64,000 nt of DNA from Solenopsis invicta (taxonomy: Eukaryota; Arthropoda; Insecta; Hymenoptera; Formicidae). Every line of letters starts with the position of its first letter. Positions within the stretch are counted from its first letter, which is position 1. The stretch is from contig NC_052676.1 in NCBI RefSeq assembly GCF_016802725.1, forward strand, positions 6,403,433 through 6,467,432, in the 5' to 3' direction. Of the stretch, positions 11,520 through 22,183 are shown one piece after another. The notes under the pieces were generated by a model. The model did no database searches and was not told where the DNA came from. It was given only the letters and a program-made list of their open reading frames with translations. The position numbers were made by a program, and so were the translations under genes.

Positions 11520-12570
11520 TAGTTACCATTGCGTATTATAGACCTTTCGGTTGAATGCAGGTGTGGATTAAGTTGCGAGTTGATTGCCGGTCTTAACAGT
11601 AGTTACTGGTGGTGGATTAGTTGGTCTGGGTTCTGCATAATTATCAAAATAATTACCGAGTTGCTCTCCACGGATGCCGTCTTTTTGCTGAAATTCTAAC
11701 ATTTTGTTCTGCTGATTCTCGAGGGTAAATGAATGAGATAGACTAGTTGGTCTGGGTTCTAGATAATTACCAAAATAATTATCGAGTTGCTCTCCATGGA
11801 TGCCGTCTTCTTGCTGAAATTCTAACATTTTGTTTTGCTGATTCTCTCAACCGTACATGAATGACGATCGCGCGATATTTTGTACGACATTCTCGCCAAC
11901 ATTGCGCGAATAATATATCACACACGAATGCAAATAAAATGCGAAACGGGTGTGAGAAGAAATGTAGAAATTTAATGGACGTAGTGATTATAATAATTAA
12001 TTTTTCTGAAAGGGGTGTGAAGAGAGAGGGTGTTCTTCCTTTTTCCTTTAAAAAGGAAGAGGAAAGAACAAAAAACAAGGATGCGATTAAGTAATTTACT
12101 ACTTGCTGATATAGATTTTTCGGTTGAATGCAAGTGAAGCTTAGGTTGCGAATTGATTCCTTTAATTTAGTTGCTGATAGTGCACTGATTGGGTTATAAT
12201 TATCAAAATAATTACTGTGTTGTTCTAGATTCAGTCTTCTTACTGAAATTCTAACGTTTTGTTTTGTTGATTCTCTTGATCGCAGATGAATAACGACCGT
12301 CCGATACTTTATTCGGTACTTTCGCCAACATTGCGCGAATAATATATCACACACGAATGCGAATGAAATGCGAAACTTGTGCGAGGATTAGAGGAGCACA
12401 GTGAACGTAGTGATTATAATAATTATATAAGTTTACTAAAAAACGTAGAGAGGAACAGTTCTTCAAATGGAAGGAAAAAGAACAAAAAATACGGATGTGA
12501 ATAAGTCATTTATTACTTGCTGATATCAATCTTTTAATTGAATGTAGGTGAGGCTTAGGCTGTGGATTGA
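11520..12570. repeat. R2 repeat array, right part
   Basis: Two complete EFQQ-DGI-GEQL-NYF subunits (about 11,640-11,710 and 11,765-11,830, minus strand), one degenerate subunit (about 12,195-12,250), and two copies of the ATGAATAACGACCGTCCGAT/GCGCGAATAATATATCACAC block (11,857 and 12,286), each followed by the TAGTGATTATAATAATTA segment (11,972 and 12,405). Minus-strand frames of 86 and 191 codons run through it. Their repetitiveness and stops argue against a functional gene. Confidence 0.7.
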
Positions 12571-12599
12571 TTCCTAGTCTTAACTTTAAGCTTCCTGAA

Positions 12600-12989
12600 C
12601 ACCAGCTGACTTGCTGTGTATTGCAAGCAACAATTCCATCAGAGAGTTATATACGTAACGCACAACTCAGGAAAGTTTTTTTTTTCAAATCTTTACAATT
12701 GAAATGATTTCTCGTATATAAATTTAAATACTTTATCCTCGAGTTTATCAAAAAGATGGATATGACATAAATCAACGAACTTTTTTAATTATTTGGAGAA
12801 ATTTAGAAGTTACATAAATACAGTTTACTACTTATATTTGTGTACCGATTTAAATGTTTGAAAAACTACGCAACAAAAATTACTATATAATATTATGTCA
12901 TATCCAGCTTAGTATAGAACTACACAAAGTTAATTTACGTTTTCATAACTGGCGAAATATTTTATTATTATACCTTCTATTTAGCTTTT
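12600..12989. other. no gene seen
   Basis: AT-rich single-copy sequence with scattered stops in all frames. Confidence 0.5.
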
Positions 12990-15900
12990 GTATGTTTGTA
13001 TTGTTCAAAACGAGAGGTAACTGCAATTATTTTTAAAAATTTTCGAAAATTTTATTTCTTTGTACTTAGACACAAAGGAGTTATTGTGGTTACTTTTAGA
13101 ACCCCTGTCTTCTCTTGTTTTGAACAATTATTTTCTTTTCGAAACAAAAAGGAATTTCAAAAATGCTAACAGATTTACAAGTGGTCTCTGTATTTTGATA
13201 GGTCGTTAATGGCAATATTTCGGGAATAATGAACATTTTAGTTCACTACTCTCAAGGGCGACTCGAGAATTTCTTAGCATTTTTGAAGAAAATATCCGTG
13301 AACTCCTTAAAATTATAACTGAAGAGTACTATCATATAAAGAAAGATTTCACTTTTTTTATTTACATTGCTCGAAATTGAAAAATTTATTGTTACTCCTT
13401 TGGTCTGTGACTTGAAAGTAAAGAAAACATCTTTGTTTGGAATTAGAATATCATTGAACATCATTGAATTTAAAAAATCAAAAATATAAATAAGTGGAAT
13501 TTTAAAAATCCACGCGTCGCTTGATTTTACACTGTTAACTAGCGTTTCAGTAACATCGCATATTTTTCTTTAAAAGCGAGATGATTTGTATTAGTTGTTG
13601 AAAAATCATATCTACACTGTGATTATTTTTAAACTCAATTTCTCCTAATCTACTTAAAGTCGGCTGTTAATCGATTATTTTTAGGCTGAGTTGTTGACTG
13701 TTAACTATGTGTGTAAGTTGACTTAGGATCAATTATTTTCGGGAAATTAAAAGTCGCCTTTTTATATTCAACTATTAGTTGACTTATATTTTTAACTTTT
13801 TGCATTATTACAATATGCTCCGTCGAAGCGCACAATCACTAAACAGTCACTAAGGATCACTGTCAGAGACAGAAAGTTACGTGACTAGGCGTTCTTCCAT
13901 AAAAAGAATGCCAGGCGGTGCATCGTGTTTAATGTACTCGTATGAAGGTTGACACTCTTTTGTATTAGAGTGAGCAGGAGCTTTCTCTCAAAAAAGCTTC
14001 TATACAAGTGAACAAGGGCAATGACGTAACCATCAAAGCGAGCTCTCTTAGGATCTTTGTATTTTTCCTAGAGAGAACTCAGAACCTCTGCAGTTAAATC
14101 CGGAGTCAACGGATTTTGAATCTGGCTTCAGAATTTTTATACTTTGCCATATATATGTTCACGGGATCGTATACTGGTCCCTACCTTCAACCGATTGCTC
14201 GAGAATCCACGAATCTCAGAGTACCTCTCTTCCTTCCGTAGAAAATGTTACTCAGAATGAAAATTCAGCAATAAATATAGATGACGTTAAATTGACTAAA
14301 AGTCATCTTATAGTCATTTAAACAGTAAGTTGATTATGTAAATCAATTAAAAGTCGTGCATATAAAGGCTGCTTAGAAATTACTGAATTGGCCGGCTGAT
14401 AACCGTCTATGATCAAGACATTTGTTAGTCAACTATAAAGCGATGTTTAGTTTGATTTTGAAATTGATTTTAACTTTAGATTTCTTTTGTCTGATAATCA
14501 ACCAATAGTCGACTTTATGTTGATTGAATAATTATGTTTTGTTCTGCACGCTATGTAACAATTAAATGTTCGAAAAGAACTTCAAAATGCGTTTAATCTA
14601 CGGTTCGTTGTATATACATATACAATACATTTGTTAAAAAGAAATTCCGAATTTAAATGTAACGTTATGATTTAAATTATATTCAAGAAAGAATTATATT
14701 GGCCATCGAGGTTTATTCCGACTTTATAGTCAACAAGTTTATGGACCTTTGGATTTTTCTTCTTAACATTTGTGCAATGAATAAATGACATTATCAACTC
14801 TTTTGCGCTTGTCAGGAGTCAATGATTTACGAAATAATAAACATAGTAGGAATTATTTTATTTTAATGCAATCTTCTAAATTGTAATAGGTTGTTTCAAG
14901 TTTTTTTTCGATTTTTTAATAAAAATTAATTATACAAAACTTTATAACTCAATTTATTGAATTAAACATTGAAAAATTAAAAAATGAGCAAACATTAAAC
15001 ATTAATGAAAAAAAATTTTGTATTTAGTTTTTTGTTGCTTATCAGTGTTGAGCAACGCACAAATTATAAAAAAACTTTTGTGACAACCTAATATTTCGTA
15101 CGTTTACGAAAATGTGAAAAAGCTGAGTGTGTCAAATATAATACTGGGCACATAATGGAATCCAGCATACAAGTTCTTAAAGAAAATTGTTCAAAATTTG
15201 AGAGAAACCAAGATTTACTGGTTAATAAATTGGGATATCTTATTGATCACGATTATCTCAATTATGCGAGTCTGATGGAAAAAAACTTCCTTTCTTCAGA
15301 ACAGCAGTTACTTCAACATCGCTAGTAGTCTATGAAGAGCTGAAAATCTGCTACACTAATCAAGATGGTTACGTGTTTCTCAGACGACTTTACGACGTAT
15401 AATTATGGCTCTAGAAAATCATTGATTTTTATCTCACGATCTTTTTGATTTTACTATCGAAAGGCGACCTTCAACATCAAGAAGCTTCATTTGAAAATGA
15501 TTCTGCAAGAAAAATTGGATCACTTTATACGTAATCTAACTATAACGGATCATAATTTTAACCTGATGGTATTATTCTCTGCGAACATTATGAGAATAAG
15601 AGATTACTTCTACGGTTGCACATTACCATTTTTAGTATCTTAGTTATCTCTAAAATTCTGGCTGTCGGGACATCCATTACTTAATAAAGGACCAGAGTAA
15701 TGGAAGGAAGATTGTAGTTATCCAGAAGAATTACAAATTCTTTGCAATTCTACGTTAATTGTTAAAGCTGTTACAACTTGTTAGCTGAGACGTTATATTT
15801 AGAGCATGCACGGTCGCATTACCGGCATTGCATCTAGTTGAACACGCAAGACAGAAGAATGAAGCCACCTGTACATCCATTACATTTGTTATCATCTTCT

Positions 15901-17565
15901 ATGAGGCAGAATTTGGAGGCATTAAATGGTACTTGGACGAAATACGCTAATTGAATCGAGGCTTTTCGTGGCTGCACAAAATTTGCTAGACCATTATTTG
16001 CTTTTTAGTTTCAACAAAATGTATCCAATCTTCTCGATATCTTCATCACACATTATAGATTTGTGATTAACTCCTGACACAGAAGAATATTATTTAAGAA
16101 ATACAACTTATATTTCTTAAAATAAATCAGAAATATTGAATCGTGCTGAAGATCAACAATCAAGTTGTAGGTAATCGGTGCATTACTCATTTGCGATGAT
16201 GACTTCCTTTTTGCCGAACATAGATGATCTTTTTGGATTAAGATTTAATACTTTTGGCCTTTCTTTCATACGAATATGGGATTCCTGCATATAGACTATA
16301 AACGAATTTGCCTAGTGCATTTATCTTTATACATCTCAGGAAAATGAAGGCTTATCATCGTTTTTATATTTCCGAATACCAGTGCTATCTACTTTGAAAG
16401 ACGCATCGAATTATAGAATAAAAAAAATTTTTAGCAATATTGCGCTGCTCTATGTTGCGTACAGTTTGGGCCAAGACCTATATAACAATTATGATACTAA
16501 TTTTTTAAGAACAGATACTCAGTTCTGTGAAATATTTCCAAATTCCACAGTAGAAAAGGTCGTATCTGTCATTTAGTTAACAATCGAATACAATAATGTT
16601 TTAAACTTCCGGCTGCATTGAAGAAACTCATGAGGGTGAAATCATTCGAGCACCATTTGCCGCGAATGATTAAGAAGATTACACTTACATAGGAAGAAGC
16701 GACTTTTTGAGACAAATGGAGACGCACCTCGATTTTAAGAATATTGCATTCCTTTTCAAATTGATCATCCAAATGACCAGATAGCTCTGACGCCATGACA
16801 TTTTGAATCAATATTAAACTCAGTGTCATACATCAGTCATCATTAATGAAAGAAAACCATTATGATTACTGGAATTTATTACGCATACATTTTTAACACC
16901 GACCGGCTAGGAGAGTACTTTTAGACTTCCATCACGAGACACAAGAAAGAAGACCAGTTAACAGTTTGTTCTACTGACAACTTATACCTATTCTTGAACA
17001 ACGTTACTCTTCCGATAAAGTAATCACTTGTCCAAGTCGTCGATTAAATGAACAATGCACTCCGCAGACAACGACCAAATATGTAATTATTGAAGAAAAG
17101 ATCGAAGTGAAGAAAGGTTCCGAATTTAACAGCGACTAAAATTATCGCTGCTCTGCGAATATACAGAAGTTTGCGATCAATGTAAAAAAACACTATTTTA
17201 CTCATTATTTCACTTCGTTTAGTTTTATATTTACTTTACACGTTCACTTACATTAATGGCTAGGGTACATTGTTATATACAGAAAAAAAACGTGCGTAAT
17301 ATCTTTTATTTAATTTACTATCACAATAGCGCACCTATTGTTTAAGCGCGGAAGTTTGTCTCGCGTTTCCATTAACGATGGAGACTAGTTTCAATGGTCA
17401 AAACAAGAGAAAACATTATTTTTAAGAATATTTAATAATTATATTTCATTCTTCTTACATAGTAAGTCTTTATTCTTTTTTTTTGCAATTTCTATTTCTC
17501 GTTTTGAACGTTGAACAACAATTATTTTATCGAAACAAAGAGAATTGACATATAGAATTCTCTTT
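12990..17565. other. ancient decayed block bounded by a degenerate direct repeat
   Basis: A roughly 150-bp segment at 12,996-13,150 (starting TTCAAAACGAGAGG, ending TTTTGAACAATTATTTTC and then CGAAACAAA) recurs in the same order at 17,397-17,550 (TCAAAACAAGAGAAAACATT ... TTTTGAACGTTGAACAACA ... CGAAACAAAGAG). Between them 15,100-17,100 shows coding-like stretches on the plus strand (for example from 15,160, and 16,382-16,576) broken every 20-60 codons. 13,810-14,260 is a less AT-rich block of unknown origin. 13,640-13,800 and 14,280-14,540 share AGTCGACTT-type motifs in opposite orientation. I recognise no protein family. The layout would fit a very old LTR element or foldback, but this is unproven. 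Confidence 0.4.
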
Positions 17566-18083
17566 GTTTATCTAGATTACTAGAAAAATTTTTAATCTAT
17601 TGCTACGTCTCTATTAAGAAACAGAATATTATCGAATAATTTAGAAAATTAGAAAAATAAAATAACATATTTTCGTAGTTCACTACTTTATAGTATAGTA
17701 TCACATCAGCAATGTCGGGTATTAGCTAAAAAGGAAATCTCACGCATTTGTTATATCAAGAAATTTTTCGCTCCGCTCTGTAAGTGTAAATTAAAACATC
17801 AAGAGGAAGCTGAAAATCTTTTAATCAACGATTCACTGTAAACGTAGTTCCATATGATAAAGTTTTTGAATTTAACTGTAAAGATTTGCATTGTTTATTT
17901 TTCCAAACTTAATCTGATTTTATAATTAGTATGCGAACATATATTATGTGTGTTGTGTAAGATAAATAGTGAAGAAAAAATATTACTTTTAATGGCATTT
18001 TTCAAGTTATTGAATAAAATGAAATGGTAGTCTTAATTAGTCACATCATGAGATGCTAGCTGGCACTAGGAAGCTTAAGGTTT

Positions 18084-18230
18084 TATGATATTGGCTGCGG
18101 TCCACTTGACGCTATAAATGCTTCGAAGCGTTTGATTAACCAATCGGAGCAATGAATTTTACAAATTGACCAATCGAAAAATACTTAGAAGCATTTGTAG
18201 CGTCAAGTGGAATGTAGCCATTATATCATA
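18084..18230. mobile_element. hairpin MITE
   Basis: A 147-bp imperfect palindrome. The left arm begins TATGATATTGGCTGCGGTCC and then CACTTGACGCTATAAATGCTTC. The right arm is GAAGCATTTGTAGCGTCAAG and then TGGAATGTAGCCATTATATC. The loop holds two inverted ACCAATCG/CGATTGGT-like motifs. There is no coding capacity. The flanks near the ends are TA-rich, so a TA duplication is possible but not distinctive. Confidence 0.7.
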
Positions 18231-18395
18231 GAATTTATAAGAAAAGACATATAGTTATGAAAATATTTCAAGTACTCAATGCATTAGATCACTGCAGTAC
18301 GGCGATTGATGTAGGGATCGTAATATCACTTGCTTCTTTAATTATTTTTTTAAACGTATAAAGATTTCGTTCAAACGTCATTTCGAATCTTCTTC

Positions 18396-18647
18396 GTGGG
18401 ATCTTCGCGTATTGAGATTATGACTCAAAGAGAAATGTATAATGTTACGATGAAGAGTACTGTAGACAATTTCGATAAAAGATTTCAATTTATGGAAAAT
18501 TATTTATTGAATAATACACAATTGTCTCGAGAAAAATATCTAGACTCGAAGCATAAAATATCGTACATCGAATTACAATTTAAAAACAGATGGTTCGCTG
18601 CGAGTAAGAAACATGAGTTTATATATACACTACTCAAAAGAAAATAG
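18396..18647 (+). CDS. hypothetical ORF cut by a Tc1-like terminus
   Basis: An 83-codon frame, rich in Asn/Lys/Arg, with a continuous open stretch from about 18,340. I do not recognise it. The last dozen codons are the terminus of the Tc1-like element starting near 18,632 (CACTACTCAAAAGAAAATAG), so any original protein was truncated by that insertion, which sits at a TA. No promoter or splice sites were identified. It may be a chance ORF or a host exon interrupted by the transposon. Confidence 0.25.
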   Translation: MGSSRIEIMTQREMYNVTMKSTVDNFDKRFQFMENYLLNNTQLSREKYLDSKHKISYIELQFKNRWFAASKKHEFIYTLLKRK

Positions 18648-19103
18648 GGAACACTTTCCAGACACCAAAAATTAGGCTATTTTCAAATGACTGTAACTCG
18701 GTGAAAAATCATCGTAGATAAAAAATAAAAAAAGCATTTTGAAGCTTGAAGATCCAACTTTAACGCTCTATCAGCAGATTTTCAAAATTCTTTTAACTTC
18801 CTTGTCTTATGCAGTAAAAAAGCACACCCTGTTTTGTTCCTTAAAATTTCGTATTTTTGACACTTTGCAGCTCGACCAACAAATTTTTTTCGAACAATTC
18901 AAGTAAAGCTTCATAAACTACAACATTTTGCCTACAAAATGCTTTTTTTAAAATTTCTCTACGATTTTTTTTGACCAATTTACAAGACTTTGAAGATATA
19001 CATTTTTTACAGTACATTTTTCCGAAAAATGACGTCTACCGCCGACATTAGCATTACCCAATGTGCACGTGGAGGTTGTCGGTCGGATTTTTGCACATCG
19101 TTT

Positions 19104-19117
19104 GTGTGTGTGTGTGT

Positions 19118-19154
<37 letters not shown>

Positions 19155-19186
19155 CGTGCGTGTGTGTGTGTGTGTGTGTGTGTGTA
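19104..19186. repeat. GT/CA microsatellite
   Basis: A (GT)n tract with GA, GC and TA interruptions, about 80 bp, inside the left Tc1-like copy. A shorter (CA)n tract at 21,174-21,193 is its mirror counterpart, where the right copy is truncated. His/Thr-rich minus frames here are translation of the microsatellite only. Confidence 0.95.
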
Positions 19187-19290
19187 TGTATCACAGCAGA
19201 GATAAGGACCCCGCAGTTCGTCACTTCTGCAGTATTTAATGACTCCAAACCCTCTCTGCTGTGTGTGTATGCGCTCGCGCGCATGAGAGT

Positions 19291-19882
19291 TCAATAGTGT
19301 GTATTTCCTCCTCTCTGATCAATTACTGCTTGCAAGCGTTCTCGCATATTTATACATCTTGCAATACGATCTTGCGGAATGTTGTGCCAAATTTCCGTTA
19401 AAATTTCTCCCAATTCTTCTAAATTTCGCGGCTGTTCCTCGCGACGCCTTAATCGTCGTTCCATTTCATCCCAAATGTGCTCGATTGGATTTAAGTCCGG
19501 GCTATTGGCGGGATGATTTAACAGTCTAATTGCGTGTCGTTGAAAAAAACGTCGCGTTATATTCGCCGTATGAGGTCGAGCGTTGTCCTGCATAAAAATA
19601 AAGTTCCGACAGGTTCGATTTAATAGCAAAACGTGTGGTCGTAGAATATCGTTGATATAACGAACACCCGTCATTGCCGGAGGTGGCAGGATCACTAGAT
19701 CACTTCGTCTTGTAAGTGATATACACCCCCACACCATCACGGAACCGCCGTTGTAGGATCGTATTGGCATAACGCAACGTCGATCATAGCGTTCATTTCG
19801 TCGACGCCAAGTACGTATACGAGCATCATTGCCATAAAGGCAAAAACGTGATTCGTCGGAGAAATATACATTTCTCCAATCC
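19291..19882 (-). pseudogene. Tc1-like transposase, C-terminal fragment
   Basis: Minus-strand frame equal, residue for residue over 159 codons, to the C-terminal part of the 20,036-21,065 copy. It begins around the W-NV-FSDESRF motif (first catalytic Asp, at the junction end), contains GGSVMVWGCIS, QDNARPHTA (second Asp) and SPDLNPIEHIWDEMERR (with the final acidic residue of the DD34E/D-type triad), and stops after GGNTHY. The whole N-terminal DNA-binding half is missing, so it cannot make a functional transposase. Confidence 0.9.
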
Positions 19883-19883
19883 T

Positions 19884-21195
19884 GTGAACTGTAAACATAT
19901 AGTCGTCTTAGTCTAAAAAAAATCTCTTTTTAGACAAAGATGACCATATGTAAACATTGCATGCTCAATACAATAAAATTTTGTTTAGTACGCCGGCGAT
20001 TCTCGCAGTGTGATAAGCGACACGGAATTTTCAAAATGCCGCGTAGACATTTATCGGACGTAGAAGTTGCACGCATAATTGCGCTTTTGCAACAAGGTTT
20101 TAGTATGCGTTATGTGGCGCAAGATATTGGTGCATCTGTGTCCGTAGTGAGTAGAGCTTGGTTACGATATCAAGACACGGGAAATTACACGAGATGTGTA
20201 ATACACGAGACGTGAAGGTAGTGGTCGTTCTCGATTAACGACAAATAGACAAGATCGAGCCATTGTTCGTTATGCATTAGAAAGACGAATAATTACCGCA
20301 AGAAACATTCGTAATGACATTCATTTGCGCCATGTGTGCGAACAAACAATTCGCAACCGTTTGAGAGAAGCCGGTCTTCGTTCTCGTGTTCGTGCACAAG
20401 TACCAAGACTCACACTCGTACATCGCCAAGTACGTTATCAATTTGCGCGCGATCACATAAATTGGACCGCTAGGGATTGGAGAAATGTATATTTCTCCGA
20501 CGAATCACGTTTTTGCCTTTATGGCAATGATGCTCGTATACGTACTTGGCGTCGACGAAATGAACGCTATGATCGACGTTGCGTTATGCCAATACGATCC
20601 TACAACGGCGGTTCCGTGATGGTGTGGGGGTGTATATCACTTACAAGACGAAGTGATCTAGTGATCCTGCCACCTCCGGCAATGACGGGTGTTCGTTATA
20701 TCAACGATATTCTACGACCACACGTTTTGCTATTAAATCGAACCTGTCGGAACTTTATTTTTATGCAGGACAACGCTCGACCTCATACGGCGAATATAAC
20801 GCGACGTTTTTTTCAACGACACGCAATTAGACTGTTAAATCATCCCGCCAATAGCCCGGACTTAAATCCAATCGAGCACATTTGGGATGAAATGGAACGA
20901 CGATTAAGGCGTCGCGAGGAACAGCCGCGAAATTTAGAAGAATTGGGAGAAATTTTAACGGAAATTTGGCACAACATTCCGCAAGATCGTATTGCAAGAT
21001 GTATAAATATGCGAGAACGCTTGCAAGCAGTAATTGATCAGAGAGGAGGAAATACACACTATTGAACTCTCATGCGCGCGAGCGCATACACACACAGCAG
21101 AGAGGGTTTGGAGTCATTAAATACTGCAGAAGTGACGAACTGCGGGGTCCTTATCTCTGCTGTGATACATACATACACACACACACACACACATA
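19884..21195 (+). mobile_element. Tc1-like element, 3'-truncated copy
   Basis: Starts directly after the inverted copy, contains the transposase frame and runs 3' through the CAGCAGAGAGGGTTTGG palindromic segment to a short CA tract, then stops at about 21,195 where P450 5'-flank sequence begins. The terminal leader and TIR present in the left copy are missing here. The 5' leader (19,884-20,035) includes an imperfect hairpin CGTCTTAGTCTAAAAAAAAT/TTTTTAGACAAAGATGA but no recognisable TIR. The copies share 700-bp arms (19,183-19,882 and 20,474-21,173). Confidence 0.75.
20036..21065 (+). pseudogene. Tc1-like transposase, near full length, one frameshift
   Basis: Begins MPRRHLSDVEVARIIALLQQ with a helix-turn-helix (GFSMRYVAQDIGASVSVVSR), then a second HTH (ARNIRNDIHLRHV---TIRNRLREAGL) and the DDE domain: FSDESRF, QDNARPHTA and SPDLNPIEHIWDEMERR. 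Total length would be about 337 residues, typical for Tc1 transposases. A 16-bp insertion at 20,195-20,210, flanked by the repeated octamer ACACGAGA, shifts the frame after W-RYQDTGNYTR and gives an early stop. All other parts remain open, so inactivation is recent. The protein would cut and paste Tc1-type termini at TA sites. Function is known for the family; only the motifs are seen here. Confidence 0.9.
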
Positions 21196-21204
21196 TATGT
21201 ATAG

Positions 21205-22183
21205 AATAGTTATAGAATTAAATTATTAATCAGATATTTATACATACACATCAGGATTGAGTAATAACTCGTTAAGAGAAGTTAAAAGTTAAATAATTTA
21301 TCATTGTTTATGTGAACAATAGTTTTGTTTGGAAACTGGTGTTAAGAACAATTGCAATTAAAAAGTATCATTTAATCAATTTTTATATTGAATTCATCAT
21401 GTGATTTCGTCGAGATTATTGGGTTTTATCTCAGATGCATACATTTCGTTTACACTCTGTTTAGCTGAGCGTTAAGAGATATACTCGACATTCAGAGACA
21501 AACAAGTTATCCCTACTCTACCCACCCATTTTGTTGTCTTCATTTATCGATCAATCGATTTTTCGATCGACTGATTATCGATTTTTCAATCTTATCGAGA
21601 GACTTTTCTGAAAATCACAGATTGAGACACAAAACGTATATAACGCAGGAGGTAAAGTAATATTGAAAGTGCAAGTACGATAATGCAATAAGGCGATGAG
21701 TGTTAATTAAATAAACTGATTTAAATATCAATCGATCAGACGTTAACGCCAAGCAAGTGCGGTTTATAGCACTAACCCATCAACAGAAAATTAACCGTTA
21801 AACTCTTCAATTCACGACAAGTTACACGTGTGTTGCGTCGTCACAACAATACCGAACCTTGTGCTTTGTTCGCAAGATCAACCACAGTCAATAATCGATT
21901 AATAATCGGCTGAAGGCTTAACAGTAGTAAGCATCTCGCTCTCTTTGTACGGTATCGGTGCATTTGTTTATGACGAAAGTCAAATATTTGATCGTCTATA
22001 ACGAATTTAAAACAATCTTATACAAATAGTGAATTGTGAACCATAAGTTACGACTCAAGTGTACAAATTGTCTGTGATGTTATAAACTACAAAAATTTAA
22101 AAAATAATATTCTTACTTTATCTTGCTTAATATAATATTAACGTTTGAAACAAAAATTTGTGTCGCTACATTTCAGATTCGAG
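21205..22183 (+). promoter_or_regulatory. 5' flank of CYP6-like gene A (duplicated segment)
   Basis: About 980 bp from AGAATTAAATTATTAATCAG to the start codon recur at 28,216-29,172 with high identity. Just before the ATG stands a good 3' splice acceptor (TACATTTCAG, 22,165-22,174) followed by ATTCGAG and ATG. The same layout is seen in the duplicate, and as ATTATAG then ATTTAAGATG at gene C, so an intron in the 5' UTR is likely. A TATA box cannot be chosen with confidence. Confidence 0.6.

Larger units (their letters stand above)
18632..19882 (-). mobile_element. Tc1-like element, 3' half, inverted
   Basis: Read on the minus strand from 19,882: the C-terminal 60% of a Tc1-like transposase (stop at 19,291), a 70-bp palindromic segment (AGCAGAGAGGG ... 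TCTCTGCTGTG), a long CA microsatellite, about 400 bp of AT-rich leader and the terminal sequence ending at 18,632 (plus-strand CACTACTCAAAAGAAAATAG then GGAACACTTTCC) next to TA. Only this end retains the element's own terminus. The 5' half is absent: the sequence stops abruptly at 19,882, where the second copy begins. Confidence 0.75.

Noticed and set aside
15100..17100. Possible viral-derived or envelope-like pseudogene
   Set aside because: Coding-like stretches exist, but I could not match any motif to a viral family; naming one would be guessing.
19007..19294. Two overlapping His/Thr-rich minus-strand ORFs
   Set aside because: They are translation of the GT/CA microsatellite; no other support.
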